A stretch of 64,000 nt of DNA, taken from NCBI RefSeq assembly GCF_041296385.1, contig NC_091019.1, positions 6,657,264 to 6,721,263 of the forward strand, in the 5' to 3' direction. The notes beneath the pieces were generated by a model. That model saw only the letters and a list, made by a program, of their open reading frames with translations. It was not told the origin of the DNA and did no database searches. The position numbers were made by a program, and so were the translations under genes. Positions 13,958 through 27,251 of this stretch are shown piece after piece. The DNA comes from Aphelocoma coerulescens (taxonomy: Eukaryota; Chordata; Aves; Passeriformes; Corvidae). The stretch's first letter is position 1. Each line of letters opens with the position of its first letter.

Positions 13958-14490
13958 AGTCAGTGGAACACAAATGGTATTGCTCTAACAATTCCTTTAG
14001 GAGCTGACAAAGTTGGTATTGGCTGTTGCTGCTTAGTTCAATGTTCAGTGCTTCTCAAACGTACTGACCTACATCTATCTGCAGTGTTAATTTTCTATTT
14101 AAATGTTTGCTGTGATCCTGCAGAGATGTTTATCTGACCAGGAGTAAAAAGAGTGCATGAGTCTGCAAGGCAATCACAGCAAAAATTATAGTCTGTAGAA
14201 AATACTAGGACCCAGTATTTAACCCTGCCTTCAAAAACCCCAAAGAACTCAAGTTCCCCTGCTACGATGATGACAGTGTTGTTGTTTAGTCAAGGATCAA
14301 CCAAATTCTACATTTAGGAGACTTCAGCTCAGTATTCAAACATGTATTTGTGTGATCAACCAAATGGAGATCTGAACCATTCAGTTTATTGAAATTTTTG
14401 CAAAACAATGCTTTTCCATTCAAAAGGGTGCAAAGTTACTTGGTGGTTCATAAATGGCAAGTTCAATGACACTGGCTTCAATTTTTATAG

Positions 14491-14715
14491 GAAGGAGAGG
14501 TGGATTGTTGGCCTCTTCAGTGCCCGACTCTGAACTGCGAGTACACAGCCATCTCAGAAGGAGAGTGCTGTCCTCACTGTGTCAGTGACCCCTGTCTGGC
14601 TGACAACATCACCTATGACATCAGGAAAACCTGTCCAGATGGCTATGGAGTCACGAGGCTTAGTGGCGCTGTATGGACGATGGTGGGATCTCCTTGTACA
14701 ACCTGCAAATGCAAG
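14491..14715 (+). CDS. NELL2: NELL2 coding exon (VWC and C-terminal cysteine-rich module)
   Basis: This is a 225-bp exon of 75 codons, phase 0 at both ends, between TATAG|GAA and AAG|GTACCA. It completes the VWC begun upstream, with cysteines at residues 6, 11, 16, 26, 27 and 30 and the CCPHC knot. It then encodes most of the final VWC-like module: Cys35, an N-I-T sequon at 39, RKTC at 45-48, SGAVW at 58-62 and the C-x-x-C-x-C triplet at 69-74. This order is that of the NELL2 C-terminus. The exon supplies structural repeats of the secreted protein and has no catalytic residues. Confidence 0.96.
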
Positions 14716-15946
14716 GTACCATGGGCCAGCTGGAATGGTTGTGGAATGTACCTGAATAAAATCGGGGTCCCTTTCTGCCCTTGGAGGCTCAGATTAAGAT
14801 CTTGGGAAAGTAAATGAGACCTGAGAGCCTGCAGAAAACCCATGTGTTTTCTGTCTGGCAGAGTGTAAGCAAAACAATTCTCTCCTTGTTGAAAATATTG
14901 AGCACAGATATGTTAATATCCTAGTGCAACTTTCAGACATTCTGTTGGAGTGCCCTTCAGGCATTCTCAGTATGACTCAAGGGTAACATTTCAATAATTA
15001 CCTAGTGTGGATGTTCATGAAAATGTGTGTTACAGAGCTGGTAAGCTGAGGGAAAAACACTAATATAAAAGTTTCACCAGCAAGTACACAAGTAAGGCAT
15101 TGCAGCTCCAAGATAAAGGCACTCCCACAATAGTGATGGGGAGGGAATGTCACCGTTTCTGTTCCCTGATCTCATCAAGATGTATTTCATCCAATGGCTC
15201 TCATGAAGGAGTGCAGTCTATTTCCCTTGCTTTGTGCAGTGATGACCCCACTGTGCTAATATCAGAATTATGAAAATGTTGTTTTGAGTTACATAAAATG
15301 TTCTTTTGTTCATTCTGGGAAAGCAAGCTATTGCCCCAGGGCTTTGAATTATTGAAGGTAGCTTTTCTGCTATTTTGTTGAGGTTTTTTCTGTAGATTTG
15401 TGATGGATTAGAAAAAGAAAAGTAAAAAGAAAAACTCATTTGGGCTTTTAGTGGTTGCTGTACTTTTTTATTACATAAAGTAGCTTTATAAATGACTGGA
15501 TGTTAGAAAAAAGTTACTTAAAAATGGATTAAATTCCAAAACTGTGTGGTGTTTATGTTGCCCCCATCCCCTCCATATCTGCCATGAACCAAAAACCTGA
15601 ACTGTCTGCTAGTTTCAGACAAGCAGAAAGCTTTCCTGTGTGGATCACATGAAAATTCTCTCCATTAACTTTTTGCATGAGGGAAGAATGCAATCATCTT
15701 TGTTGTCATTGCTGTGCTGTATTTTATTATGGGGACCACATTCAGGTTTCCTGTGGTAGTTCAGGCCGGTTCAGTGCTATTTGGCAAAGTCGGCCTCCTC
15801 AAAGAGCCACCAGTGGGAGCAGTGCTGACACTCTGGATGCTGGGGGCAGGTGATTTTAGGTGGTAGATGAGCCAGGGATACACCTATCTCTGCCTGCTGC
15901 CAGCCCTTTGCTCTTTGTGATCTGTTCTGCTTGTTTGTCTGTGCAG
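14716..15946 (+). other. NELL2 last intron (about 1.2 kb)
   Basis: The intron runs from GTACCA at 14716 to CTGTGCAG at 15939-15946, preceded by a pyrimidine-rich TTCTGCTTGTTTGTC stretch. No other feature is recognised inside it. Confidence 0.85.
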
Positions 15947-15997
15947 AATGGGAATGTCTGCTGCTCGGTGGATTTAGAGTGTCTCAACAATAACTGA
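15947..15997 (+). CDS. NELL2: NELL2 terminal coding exon with stop
   Basis: The last 16 codons and a TGA stop (15995-15997) follow a good acceptor. The peptide begins NGNVCC, supplies the paired and final cysteines of the last VWC-like module (CCSVD, then EC) and ends in three asparagines. This closely resembles the known vertebrate NELL2 C-terminus. With the three preceding exons the window encodes the last 214 residues or so of a protein that is about 810-820 residues in other vertebrates. No transmembrane segment or retention signal follows, as expected for a secreted protein. Confidence 0.95.
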   Translation, partial: NGNVCCSVDLECLNNN

Positions 15998-16560
15998 CCT
16001 GGTCAGACTGGACTGTGTCGAGGGAGGAAAACTACTGGAGTTCCCACCTGAAAGGAAGCTGTATGCATTGGCATTTTATACAACAGACAATTACCAAAGT
16101 CTCCGAGCAAGGAAGATGTTTGGGAGTTACCTTTGGGACCTATCACGATGCTCATCCTTGCTAGCCTTGTCCGGGTGACTTCCAGTACAGCGCATAGAAA
16201 TCAATGGTTGCTACAAGTTTTCAGTGTTGTAAATTACACACCTTTCCTGTCAAGAAATTTGCAAATATGTTTAAATTATTTCATGGGTAAACTAATGCTG
16301 TATTTTTGTTTTAATTTGTGTATTGACAACATTAATAGAATTCAGCTCTTCTTACTTTGAATCTAGATTTTACAAATAAGACAGCCTGTTGTGATTTTGT
16401 CCCATGATATCACATACTTGGTTCCAAGGTCCCTGTTAGATGTATTTATGAAAATATGTATGTATGTACAGTCAGATTGCATAGTACTTATATTTCACAG
16501 CTGTCCAACATTTTAAAGCATTCAAAGGTATGGACAGAATAAAAGTAATCAAAATAAGTC
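15998..16560 (+). other. NELL2 3' UTR (probable)
   Basis: This is non-coding sequence after the NELL2 stop, running to just beyond an AATAAA at 16538-16543. The extent is inferred from that first canonical signal. A longer UTR using a later signal cannot be excluded without transcript data. Confidence 0.6.
16538..16543 (+). promoter_or_regulatory. Candidate NELL2 polyadenylation signal
   Basis: This is the first canonical AATAAA downstream of the NELL2 stop codon, about 540 bp after it. It lies within a plausible 3' UTR length for this gene. Cleavage would fall about 10-30 bp downstream. Confidence 0.55.
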
Positions 16561-19500
16561 TGTCTTAAACTGTAAAATTAAATGCCATGAACTGAATGAA
16601 ATGGCAGAATAAGCACTTTCTTCTCCAAACATGCAGAGCAGCAACAAGACTCCTATAGTGAGAAATGGAACTAAAACCCCATTTCACTGCCAATTCAACA
16701 CATAATCAAGAAAGAATCACCAGTCATTATCAGTGTTCTGTTGAGTATAATTCCTCTGGATTATACAGTGAGTATATAAGTAAAACAGTCAGAGACCCTT
16801 AAGATGATATAGTTTAAGCTGACTAGGTTAGAATTTGCTTGCATTTTAACATCATTGATGAGTTCAGAATTTTTCCTCTTTTGTATTTGCAGTAATAATG
16901 TCTGTTGTCCTCAGTTACTGCTGCCATAGTGACAAAGTGCAGAGGCACCTGTTCCAGCAACATGCAGGACAGGAGACCTTAATGCTTGGTAGCTTCCATT
17001 ACCTAATTAACAGCTCAGAAACAGATTTTATCTTTTCATATTTTATGACAGTCAACAATACTTACTGTGTTGTTGAGGACCTAAGTTTAGACAGAAATAT
17101 AAATCAAGACTCTTAGCCCTATAAGGAGGTTAGAGCTTAGATTCTCTTCAGCTAATGTCTATTTTTGTCATGAGGCTAGAAAGTTTGTGGCATTACAACA
17201 AGAATATATTTCTATGGCGATGCATCTACAGCTTAAATGTCACATTTTTAATGTGCTGTTGTGTTTTGTTCTGCTCATTTGTGTAGTGTTTCTTTTTTTT
17301 TATTTAATTAAACACTGAATATATGGAAAAGATTGCAGAAATAAGTATAGTGGCTACAGTTTGGAAAGTCTACATTTGTGAGTTTTTCATAGTTTCATGC
17401 AGAAAATGTGAAACTGATCACTAAGAACGATGTGTGACTATACAGTGAAAAAATCAGTTGTCTTTTAAATGAATTACTATTATGTTTATAAGGGAACAGT
17501 GGCAAAGAATATAAAATTACTTTCAGTCATTCAGATAACTTTATTCCAATTTTTTAAACACTTTTTGTTTTAGTTAACATCTCTGTGTGGTAAAGTTAAA
17601 TTTATTTTCTTAAAATGCCCCATCATTTTCAGCTACTAATGTATTGACTCTATTTGCATTGCCCTGATGATTGTATAATAAGGGAAAGAGTTGTGTTTTA
17701 TATGATACTCAAAAGATGTTTGTAAATCATAATTTCAGCTCATTTTGTATATCACATTGTAAAACCCAATGGTAATTCAGTTGGATAAGATACCCAGTGG
17801 GCTGAGATACGAAGGGGAATGATTTAAAATTTGTGGGCATCTAAATAAACTCCTATGTACAGATTGCTTTCCCTTAGTTTTATTAGCAGAGTTCTAAAAC
17901 ACTGAACAATGTCCTTTCCAGCTTGAACTCATGATGTTGCAAAAAGGAGAAAAAGTGTTTGCCTAGAGGTGAGTGGTAAGAAATATGTCATTTATAGTCA
18001 GACAGAATCATATATTCCAGTCTGTCATACTGAATTTCGGAAGCTCTGTAAATGGATTAAAGACAGTGCAAGCTCTGAAAATCATTATTTTCCCTTTTAC
18101 CATGTAGTAGTGAAGCCCTTTCCCAGGATGCCTTCTGGAAGCTCCAGGTCTTGTTAGGATCATATTTAACAGGACCACAGAAGACTGCACTTTTCCACTG
18201 CAGACCAATTTTATTCCAGAACTCAAATGCAAATTAATTCAGTAAAACCCTTTCAGAGCATTTTATACAGCATTATGTGTCATTATCTCCAGAGTGATGC
18301 AGCTTGAATTGTTTACACAAAGTCAAAATATTGACACAGACCTGTTTATGTTGCTTTTTAAGCAGTTGCCCTGACTGTGATGAACTTTTCCTTATGAAGT
18401 AATTTGATCACTAGTCACATCACATGTTCCTTCAGAGTACTCAGAAGCCCCAGCCCAAAGAGCACATTATGGAGGAAAACTTAATTTCCTGTGTGACCAA
18501 GGTAAGTAAGAACTTTCAGAACTTCTTTCTTGATGAAATTCCCTATTCCCTATAAAGATATAGGCACTAAAATTAAAATGCTGAAAATACCAATGTTTAT
18601 TAAAATAATTTAAGAAAATGTTTCTCTTTGTTTGTGACATGGACATTGTCTCTGCTCAGTAGGATATATATATATATGTCATATATGTAGTGTATATTTG
18701 TAGTGTAGTATTAACTTGAGGAGGGCTACCACTAACTTCTGTAAAAGGAAACTTGCTGCTAGTTAAGGGGCTTGGTCAAAGTTCTGGCTACAGACAGTTG
18801 GAATTTTGTAGCTGTTTCTATTTATTTATCTTGTGAAAGAGTATTTTCTCTGTAACCCTTCTGATGACAGAAAAAAAAGTAAATGAGTAACAAACAGAAA
18901 ATGAAAATTCCAGCTCTGGTAAAATGTGTTTGCCCTCCTCCTTTTGGTCAAAACCTCAGCCTAGGTTCTCTAAACCAGAACCTTGTGTTATGTTTTGTGA
19001 GGACCGTGACTTTTCAGCTCTGCTCCCTGTGTGCTTGCAAACTCATCTCCTGAGTTAAAGCACGTGCAAATATTCCTTTGTAGTGGTCCCTAGAGTCATG
19101 GGCCACTCTGAGCCAAGGTAGTCACTGTGAAAGGCCAAAGCTGAATTATTCCCCACAAATGCTGAATAATACCAGCCTCACACACAGGAATGTGTGTGGG
19201 ATTTATTAGTGCCTTGGTGTTGCCTCAGAGACCTGAGTAACAACTGTCTTCCAGTAATATATCTTCCCCCAAGAGCTGTCAGTGAGTTTTCAGGTATAAC
19301 TGTGTATAAGATTTAATTAATAACATCTTTTCAGTCAGATTGCAATGACAACCAAAATATCATATTTTTTTTTTCCTGTGACAGACAATAATGTTTTACA
19401 AAACAAAAGGTAAAATGTCAGGAGTGATTACACAAATGTTGGAGTAGATTTTAGCAGAATTAAATCATAACTCCTACGAGCAATATGGGAATGTCTCACA

Positions 19501-19728
19501 TCTAATGGTACTTACATAATCACCATTAATGAGAGGTTTTTAAAAGGGCCCCATGATACAGTTTGATATAAAATTTTAAGTGAGTGTTGTGATAAGACAT
19601 AATTGTTTGAGGAACACATTCTGCCAGCAGAAAAATGTGCCTGCCAACAGCTCCTCTTCTTTTTAAGGTACATCTTTGGAGCTCACTGAAATTTAAACTG
19701 GTGTAAGGAATATTCATGGTAGTAGAAA

Positions 19729-19730
<2 letters not shown>

Positions 19731-19756
<26 letters not shown>
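19731..19756. repeat. Poly-A tract
   Basis: A 26-bp A homopolymer. No retroposed gene body or target-site duplication is evident to its left, so it may be simple slippage. Confidence 0.85.
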
Positions 19757-19759
<3 letters not shown>

Positions 19760-21510
19760 AAATACCCAGTCTGGGGTGTCTGAATGCTTCATATCCAGTT
19801 CTTCTCTGTTACTGGTAGAAGTCAGCAATAATTCTGATTCAGCTGTCATTGACCTTGGACGTGTTACTGAGCTGCTGGTATTGCATGTAATCTGCAAATT
19901 ACTTGCAGGTGCTAACAGGATTATTTTTTGCTACTAGCTGCCAGTGGATAGTCCCCCATGCACAGGGTTAGGTGTATATCAATAAGCTGATAAAAAGGGT
20001 CAAATTCAGGGGGTTTTTGATGAAACCATTATCAGGAAGTTGACAACACATGGATGCATGATGCCAAAAATCAACCCCAGTCAAAAAAAAAGTACAAGCA
20101 AACAAACAAACAACCTAAAATAAAGTTCCCAAAACCATGTATCTGTCATTTAAGTTTTTTTACTGCTACTTCAACTGTGCAGTATGAGGGATGCACTGAA
20201 CTGTGATGGGTAGATTTCTGACTGGGAGCCAAATCTTTGCTTCAGCAGCACCTTACACTTGAATTTTTAATTTCCTAAATTTGTACGTGAGATTGTTTCA
20301 TTTAAGTGTTTTGATTGAAATTGAGTGGTTTGGGGAAGTAAGTCTTAGTTCTCTTTGAGACAGAAGTAGCTGCAACAGGATCTGAACTGATTAGGCTTCT
20401 TTCTTGTATGTGCCTCTGCCCTCATGGGGAGAAATCCCTTTGGGAAAGGGGAAAGGGCACAGAGTTACCTGGCCAGGGGCCTGGTGTTCAGGTGGTTCTG
20501 TGTTTACAGCCACTGGTTCTGCAGGGCTGGACACTATTTTACAGGAGATAAACTAACCCGCTGATAGTTGTCCTTCTCTCTTCTGTAATTTCTTTCAAAA
20601 TGACTCCTCACGTCATCCCTACACATATCCCAAAGCTCTTTATTATAGAGTGCCTGGTAGTTATTAATGGAGATCCACTTCAGTGAGGAAAGGCTTAGAG
20701 GTTCTGCAGCAGATCACACCATCACTCAAACACAAAGCAGACCCAAGGCCTTTTCAGAGCTGAAAAATCCTGCCTTCTAATAATGCAGTTGATTGATTGC
20801 CGTTTGATTAAATCTACTTTTCCTTGAGCAAGAATTGGAAATGTATTTGATGTAATCCAGTGCTTCTTTGCACTGGTTTTGACAGATTCCCTTTGGTAGT
20901 ATTAAATATGCAGATTTGTTTTACTACCTGAATATTATGCCAAGTGTTCATCCAGGTGCTAGAATGTGTGGTTTTGCTACTGCTGTGTCTCTAGAGCCAA
21001 AATAGGAAATCCTTACTTAATGCCTATGAAATTAGAATCAGAGAATCACCAAAATATGTTCAGGTGAGCACTAATTTTAATGGTAAGCTTACCTGCTAAG
21101 GTTAAAGAAAACCAAATACATATTTTTAAAGTACATTTTCAGCTGGAGAGGTGATTTTTCAACCTGAAGACAGTTTTGTCCATTTACTCACATTTGTATT
21201 AAATAGTTAGCTGATTATTTCACTCCTTAGCCACACAAATTTAATTTATGATTTGCAGAGTAGAAAACAGCTTTGAGAACTGCTGCATGAAGCCTCCTCT
21301 TGTGCAGGTTTCCATAAAAAAATAGTATTTGTTAGACTCTATGGCCAGCACTTTCTCAGAATCAGAAGGAAATACCTCTTGTGTGGTCTTAGGCAATGTA
21401 CTTTGCAGTATTTTTCTCTTTTTCTACTGTTACAGCATTGAAAGCCTTTGGAGAATGTCTGGGCTGCTGAGACTCAAGCCATCAGCTCCCACTGCCAGCA
21501 GAGGGGTGGT

Positions 21511-21536
21511 GGGAGGAGGTGGGTGCTGTGGGTGGG
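21511..21536 (+). other. Potential G-quadruplex sequence
   Basis: Four GGG runs at 21511-21513, 21521-21523, 21529-21532 and 21534-21536 are separated by loops of no more than 7 bases, which fits the standard G3N1-7 pattern. More GGG runs follow to about 21553. The sequence is in intergenic DNA with no recognised promoter beside it. Confidence 0.55.
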
Positions 21537-23165
21537 ATGTGCTCAGGGTGGGATGTGGTGGTCGCAGCACTGGAGCGCCTGGAGGATGCCCTCACAAGTG
21601 AGAGCAACACTGTGGCAGCAACTGTGTTCTCTGTGGGTGAAGCAGAGCAGGGCAATGAGCTTGATTCCTCTGCATCTTCCCAACTAAAATCAGGAAAAAC
21701 TCTTTGGAAGGTGTCTTCTGCTGGTGTCTTAAAATTATGCCAGAAACGCCAGGAATTACCTGCTTTTCTTAGTGTTTTGGACAGTAGTGGTTAAGGATGA
21801 GCTTCCCAGGACCAGAGGATAAGTAAATGTATAGCAAAGCAGTTCTTACCTCAGTGGGCTAATTAGTAATGTCAACAGGTATTACTATATTTTCTTTTGA
21901 ATTTGGAAGTATTTTAATTCTAGACAACAAAAAGTGATTGTTATTGTTCCCTTCTTTACAGTTTATTCTTTACTTTCCTTGATTATTTTGCTGATCTCTC
22001 AGGCTGTCTTACAACCTGAACAGGGACTGAGCAGATAATGTGAGGACTAAGCAAAAGAAGTTTTGGGGGGTGAAATTTGGAACCATAAGTGTTTGGATTT
22101 TTTTTCATATAAATGTCACTTTGTTTTATACTACCCATAGCTAGAATTAATGCAGAATCTGGGCCTCAGTCTCAAAAAATCTGGTTTTACTATTAAAGGA
22201 AGGCAGTTACCTGCCTTTCAGGCATCCTTTTTTTTAATGATGTCTTGCTTAAGTATTTACTGTCTCAGGGAACAAGAGAACTGTATCTCTGGCATTTGAG
22301 AGAGTGACTCCACTCTGTCCCTGAGAATGGTCTGTTCCATGTCCTTTCTGCCTGGAGTTCTCAGAACTGGCTCAGCAGTATCCAAAAATTCATGTAGTAA
22401 ACCAGGAACACAGTTGTATCTGAAGACAAGTTGATAGACTGGTAGAAGGGAGGACAGATGAGCCTGAGAGCAGTCTCACATCAATCCATAACAAAGCCTC
22501 AGGCATCATCAGGAGGTATTTTGGGACATGCAGGATGGTGTAAATCACAAATGTTGGCCGCAGTTCTGTATGCCTGTGGAGTTCAGGGGAGTTAAGTCGA
22601 AGGTTTCCTATGTCTAAGTATTGCTCAGCATGAAAGTTCAAAGCTATTTCTCTTCCTGAATTAAAGCATTCCTGTAAGATAGATGGGATTATGGTGTGCA
22701 CATATATATCCTCTAGAATTGGGGAAAAAAGAAATTATCCCCAATGACTTTTTTACCTGAGTAGCCATCTCATTCTAAGTCAATTGCCAGTGTTTGAGAT
22801 ACTATTTACAGAGGAGCTTTTCTAGTGTGAGTAATACTATTTCAAGTGAAAATAGATGGATGTCATCTATTTCAGGTGAGTTGATCCAGTGCGAGGATAG
22901 CAATGAGAAATGTCAGTCCTACATGTTCAAAAATTATACCCCAGCTGTGCTAAAATTAAAAGCTAAGCTTTAGAAAAATGTATGTGTTTGAAAATGTACA
23001 TTTTTCAGTGATTCGGGATTGTCAGTGCTGAACTTACATTATTACTGCCAGTAACTCTACACCCTGCCAGTGCTGTGGGCAGATGCCCAAGGAGGCAGGC
23101 CCAGCATCATGAGGGGATAGCTGGTGGAACAAGCTGATGTATAAGTGTCTTATTGCACAGGGAAG

Positions 23166-23402
23166 TAGTGACAGGGCAAGGGGCATGGTCTTAAATTAAA
23201 AGAGGAGAGATTTATATTAGATGTTAGGAAGAAATTCTTTCTCAGTGGGTAGCAAGGCACTGGAACAGCTTGCACAGAGAAACTGTGGCTGCCCCATCAC
23301 TGGAAGTGCTTATGGCCAGGCTGGATGGGGCTTTGAGCAACCTGGCCAAGTAGGTGGCATCCATAGGTGGTCCCTTTCAACCCAAGCAAGCCTTTCTATT
23401 AT
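23166..23402 (+). mobile_element. CR1 LINE 3' fragment
   Basis: Recognisable CR1 3' region in + orientation: GTGACAGGGCAAGGGGC, a TTAGGAAGAAATTCTTTCTC segment, GGCACTGGAACAGCTTGC, TGGCTGCCCCATCACTGGAA and GGCCAGGCTGGATGGGGC, then a decayed CCTTTCAACCCAAGC tail. It is 5'-truncated and carries scattered substitutions, so it is an inactive old copy. Confidence 0.9.
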
Positions 23403-26400
23403 TTCTCTGAGGATTTCTTTGGTGTGTGCCTCTCCCTTTGTGTCAGCAGAATAGATGAGGAGAGCCCAGGTTCCAGGGGTGGGCTGAACTGGGGGAGCCC
23501 AGCTGCCCCCCCAGGCAGGCAGTGTTTGGGCCACTTAAGGAGGGTGCATTGGTGGTCTAAAAGATTGATATTTCTGGTCCAGACCAAGCTCAGTGTGTAT
23601 CTGAGCCTTCATTTAAAATAATGGGTTAGAATCTAACTTTTTATGGGAGTTTGAGAGCTTTTGGGAGGCAGCTGATGCTGGAGATGGGTCTGTGTTTGGA
23701 AAGCAGTGGTGCCTGTACTGACCTACTTCCCTGTCAGTGTTTTTGCCCTAAATTTGTGCCAAAAGGTGGCGAGCCCTGGTGCCTAACTGTAAGCTGGAAA
23801 AAAAGAACCTGTGAGGACCCTGCCCCCAACACCCAGAAAATAAGGAAGAGACCCTAAAGAGAAACACATTAAGTCTTTAGCACTGAGTAAACAAATACAA
23901 TAGTGTGTACATTTAGTGAATTTAGTTCATAATGGGAATGCCACAGTGTAGGAGTAATGCCAAATTCATAGCACTAGCTCTAATGGAGAAAAACTACTCA
24001 CCTAGCACTCCTGCCATTAAGTCATGGTGGGGTCTTAACTGCACCATGGCCTGTTGTAACAGTGCAAGCAGACACATTTTTATGCAGAAAATACATCCTA
24101 TCCAAAATGCATCTTTCAGCAAGTGTAATCAAAGTGAAATAGACTGATCAGGAAAACAGTAAATTTATAAATTTGTGATGTGTGACCGGCCTGTGTGATT
24201 ATCAGATTGTACTTTAAAACAGATAAAATGATTTGTGATAGCTTAAAAATAAGGATAGGGTTAAGTGCTTCAATGAAGCCTCTCAGTTCAGAGGTGGTCA
24301 AAATTTGCAGCTTTTACAATTGCAGAATTGTAAGAAAGATCCTGGTTAATGAAATTTTCTATATATGTAGGGTGATGTTTAGTAGTTGAGGCAAAAGAAA
24401 TCATTAAGTCAAAGCCTGCAAATGGAAGGAAGAGAACCAAAAAGAAAATAAAGCATTATGTCAAGTAAGCAGGAATTTCAGAATGAGATTTCTGCATTTT
24501 TTATGACGTGAGAGTACTGCCTGTAGAAAAAATAAATGGTTTATTAAGCTTAGGCTGGCACCAGATGCAAAGAAGTGGTAACAGTTCAGGAACTGGAAAA
24601 CCATTATCAAGTATTTAATGGAACATCACTGAGTAATCTAGGTTATAAACATTCCTTTGGCTTTCTGCATGAGAGAAAAGTTGAAGCTGAAATCAAGCAA
24701 ATAAAACTAATATTACTTAATGTTGAAAATATGATGTCATTGGGCAGTTTAAATTGGAAGAGGAGCATGCAAGAGAAACACATGGGTGGAAGAGCCAGGT
24801 GATATCAACACAGGCGATGATGCTTTTAGCAAAGACAAATGAATTTGTGAAGCTGGTGACACTAAATGTGGAAGTGATTTATAGGAAAGGCTCCTAAGCC
24901 AAGGAAGCAAAGAAAAGGAATCCAAAGGAGTCAATACACTAAATACAATTCGATTTTTTTATTTATTTGTCTTTAGAATGTGGACACACAAGATTGGATA
25001 CTACTACTTCTGCCTTTTATGATTTTATTTAGAGAAGAACCTGATCCTGGCCACTGGGACAATGTCCAAGAGCAGGAACGTGGATCTTGGAGCTGTGACT
25101 GCCCGATGAGAGTGCGGCTGTGCCAGGGCAGGGGGCCGGGAAGGCAGAGCAACCAGCCAGCAGCATGGCATTCCCTGGCTGGAGTTGTAAAGACAAGATT
25201 TATTGCAGAAGCAAAGGGCTGTGGGTAAAACAGAGCAGGACTAGGATCTCAAGTCTACACTGCCCGTTTCTTTCTAATGAGCAGCCAACTCGATGACTCT
25301 AGTGGCAGCCTAAAAGTGATTACTGGAGGCTTGGAGCTTGGTGAACTGCTTGCAGTTCTGTCTTTCCCACCCCACATCCCCACTTTCATCCCCAGTAGAA
25401 TGTTTCTTGAATATTCTGTGGGATGCATGAGACTTTACAATGACGGTATAGTTCTTCCCAAGTTGTTCTCAGGTGTTAGATATTTAATGAAACTGTGCCT
25501 TAAAAGAGTACCAGGAGCAGGAGCTCTTTGGAGTGAGGTTGGAGCACATTGCTCTCAGCTACACATCTTGAGCTTGCTCCAATTTTGTGATAAATGGTAA
25601 TAATAAAATTGCCATGTAGGATCTAATAACATAATAGACCATATAATCATAAACTCTGAGTTTGAAAGGTAAACAAAATATCTTTCTGGCAAGAGTGTAA
25701 CAGGGAGTTACAATTTATCCCTCTCTGCAAAATCTCTGTACAACCCAAACATTCCATATATTTAAATGGTGAGGCGATTAGAAAGCTTTTGATACAACAT
25801 TGTCTTTAGACATTATAAAGCAAATTGTTTGTTAGTATGGCAGTAAAGGCTTTGCTGCAGCAGAGCATGCTTTGCAATGATAGAAGCAGATGGTTTACAA
25901 AGTTACAGAATAAGAACTGATTATCGATTTGCTATCCTCTAACAACATCAATGTCTAGTGCTAATGTACTCTACTGCTTGTTACTGAGTAAATAGCTATT
26001 TTTATATTACTTGCTTTCTTGCAAATTGGCTACTACCAGGAAAAGTAAAATATATGGCTGTCTAATATCCTGAAGCAGTAAACAAATTGCTTGGGGAGAA
26101 CATCAGTGAAGCACTGAAGAATATTCACTGATATTTATAATTTTTGCATCTGTCAAAAAACTCCAAAAGTTCACAATTCTCATAATACCAGAGATAGTCA
26201 GAGCCCTGTTGCTTTACCATTTACTTCTAATACATACAGGTAATTTAGCAAAACATTGAATATATTTTATGTTAGCAGAACTCAAAAATCACAGGATTTT
26301 TAGCAATCACTGAGCATACAATGAAATATTAGCTTCTTTATTGTTCTCTTTTGGCTTGAAGAAAAGAAGATTCCAGAAGGTTAAAAATGCAGCTAAAAGC

Positions 26401-26898
26401 AGAAGCGATATTATAATTCAAGGTGACTATGTAGCATGTATAAATAACCATGCAGTAAATATTTTGCCTTTTATATTCTGGTAGCTTTTAATAGCTTTCC
26501 CCAGTTCAGGCTGGGGAAAGGGAGGCCATTATATCTTGACAAGATTGTTTTCACTCAAGCTGTTGTTCTTCAATGAAAACAGACTTCTTACAGGTCAGTG
26601 ACACACACCCGCCGTGATTTATGCACCCAGAGTGTGGCAGGCATGGGAACTCTTAATAGGTTTTTCACTGTCAATTTAATTCAGTTTTTGATCATTGCCT
26701 CTTTTGCAGGTTAGACTCTTCAACTTTCCAGATGCCAATCCAACCTGTGAGTTGTTGCACGGTGTTATCCCAGTGGACATTCCTGGAGGCTGTGGTGTGG
26801 TCCATGGAGCCACGTGGTCTGGTGAGCAGTGGCAGTTCCGTAGCCAGAGAACTGGTCTGGCAGTGCCTGTGCCCAGCTTCCCCTCCACCCCAGCTTGG
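23403..26898. other. Intergenic, nothing recognised
   Basis: The stretch is mixed-composition DNA with a slightly GC-richer patch at about 25040-25170. No gene, repeat family or RNA is recognised. It ends at the target-site duplication of the next LTR. Confidence 0.5.
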
Positions 26899-26903
26899 GG
26901 AGC
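26899..26903. repeat. Target-site duplication, left copy (GGAGC)
   Basis: The 5-bp GGAGC immediately precedes the TG of the LTR at 26904 and is repeated exactly at 27651-27655 after its terminal CA. Confidence 0.7.
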
Positions 26904-27241
26904 TGTAAGAGACGGCCCCAAGATCCCTCATCTGCCTCACGATCATTGCTGAAGACAGAGACTGAACACAGGAGTCCTGGCCTGGCTGAGGTGGGATGTC
27001 TGCCAAGTGTTGCCTGCGGGTGTGCCCGCTGGGAACTGGTACGCATTCCTGAGGAAAATTAGTGCAGGCCCAGGCAGGAAGGACTGTGCTGAAGCGGAAA
27101 GGAATGAGCTGTCTTGTACACCTGTCCTGTACCTGTTTCCCAAAGCAATGGGCCTCATACAGCTAGAAAGCAGAAGCGAGAGCACTGCTAAACTCATGCC
27201 AGCTAACGCTGCTAGGCCGCAAACCATGGCAGGCAGTACTG

Positions 27242-27251
27242 CCTATAAAAG
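27242..27251 (+). promoter_or_regulatory. LTR TATA box
   Basis: CTATAAAAGG in the middle of the 26904-27650 LTR, about 300 bp before its AATAAA (27542-27547). It would have driven the original provirus rightward. Confidence 0.55.

Larger units (their letters stand above)
12851..14490 (+). other. NELL2 intron (about 1.6 kb)
   Basis: The intron runs from GTATGA at 12851 to TTTTTATAG at 14482-14490. It holds an ATTT tetranucleotide microsatellite at 13240-13274 and an A/T low-complexity stretch at about 13911-13957. No coding or RNA gene is seen. Confidence 0.85.
16561..23165. other. Intergenic stretch after NELL2
   Basis: No coding exon, RNA gene or confident transposon is visible. The stretch contains a poly-A run at 19731-19756, a short AT dinucleotide run near 18664-18676 and a G-rich segment with quadruplex potential at 21511-21536. 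Short open frames here have no family resemblance, no splice signals and no cysteine or repeat pattern, so I treat them as chance. Confidence 0.6.

Noticed and set aside
16133..16360. Small + strand open frame after the NELL2 stop
   Set aside because: It lies in the 3' UTR and has no features. Probably chance.
21030..21075. Sequence resembling the CR1 tail (AGAATCAGAGAATCACC)
   Set aside because: Too short, and nothing on either side continues as CR1.
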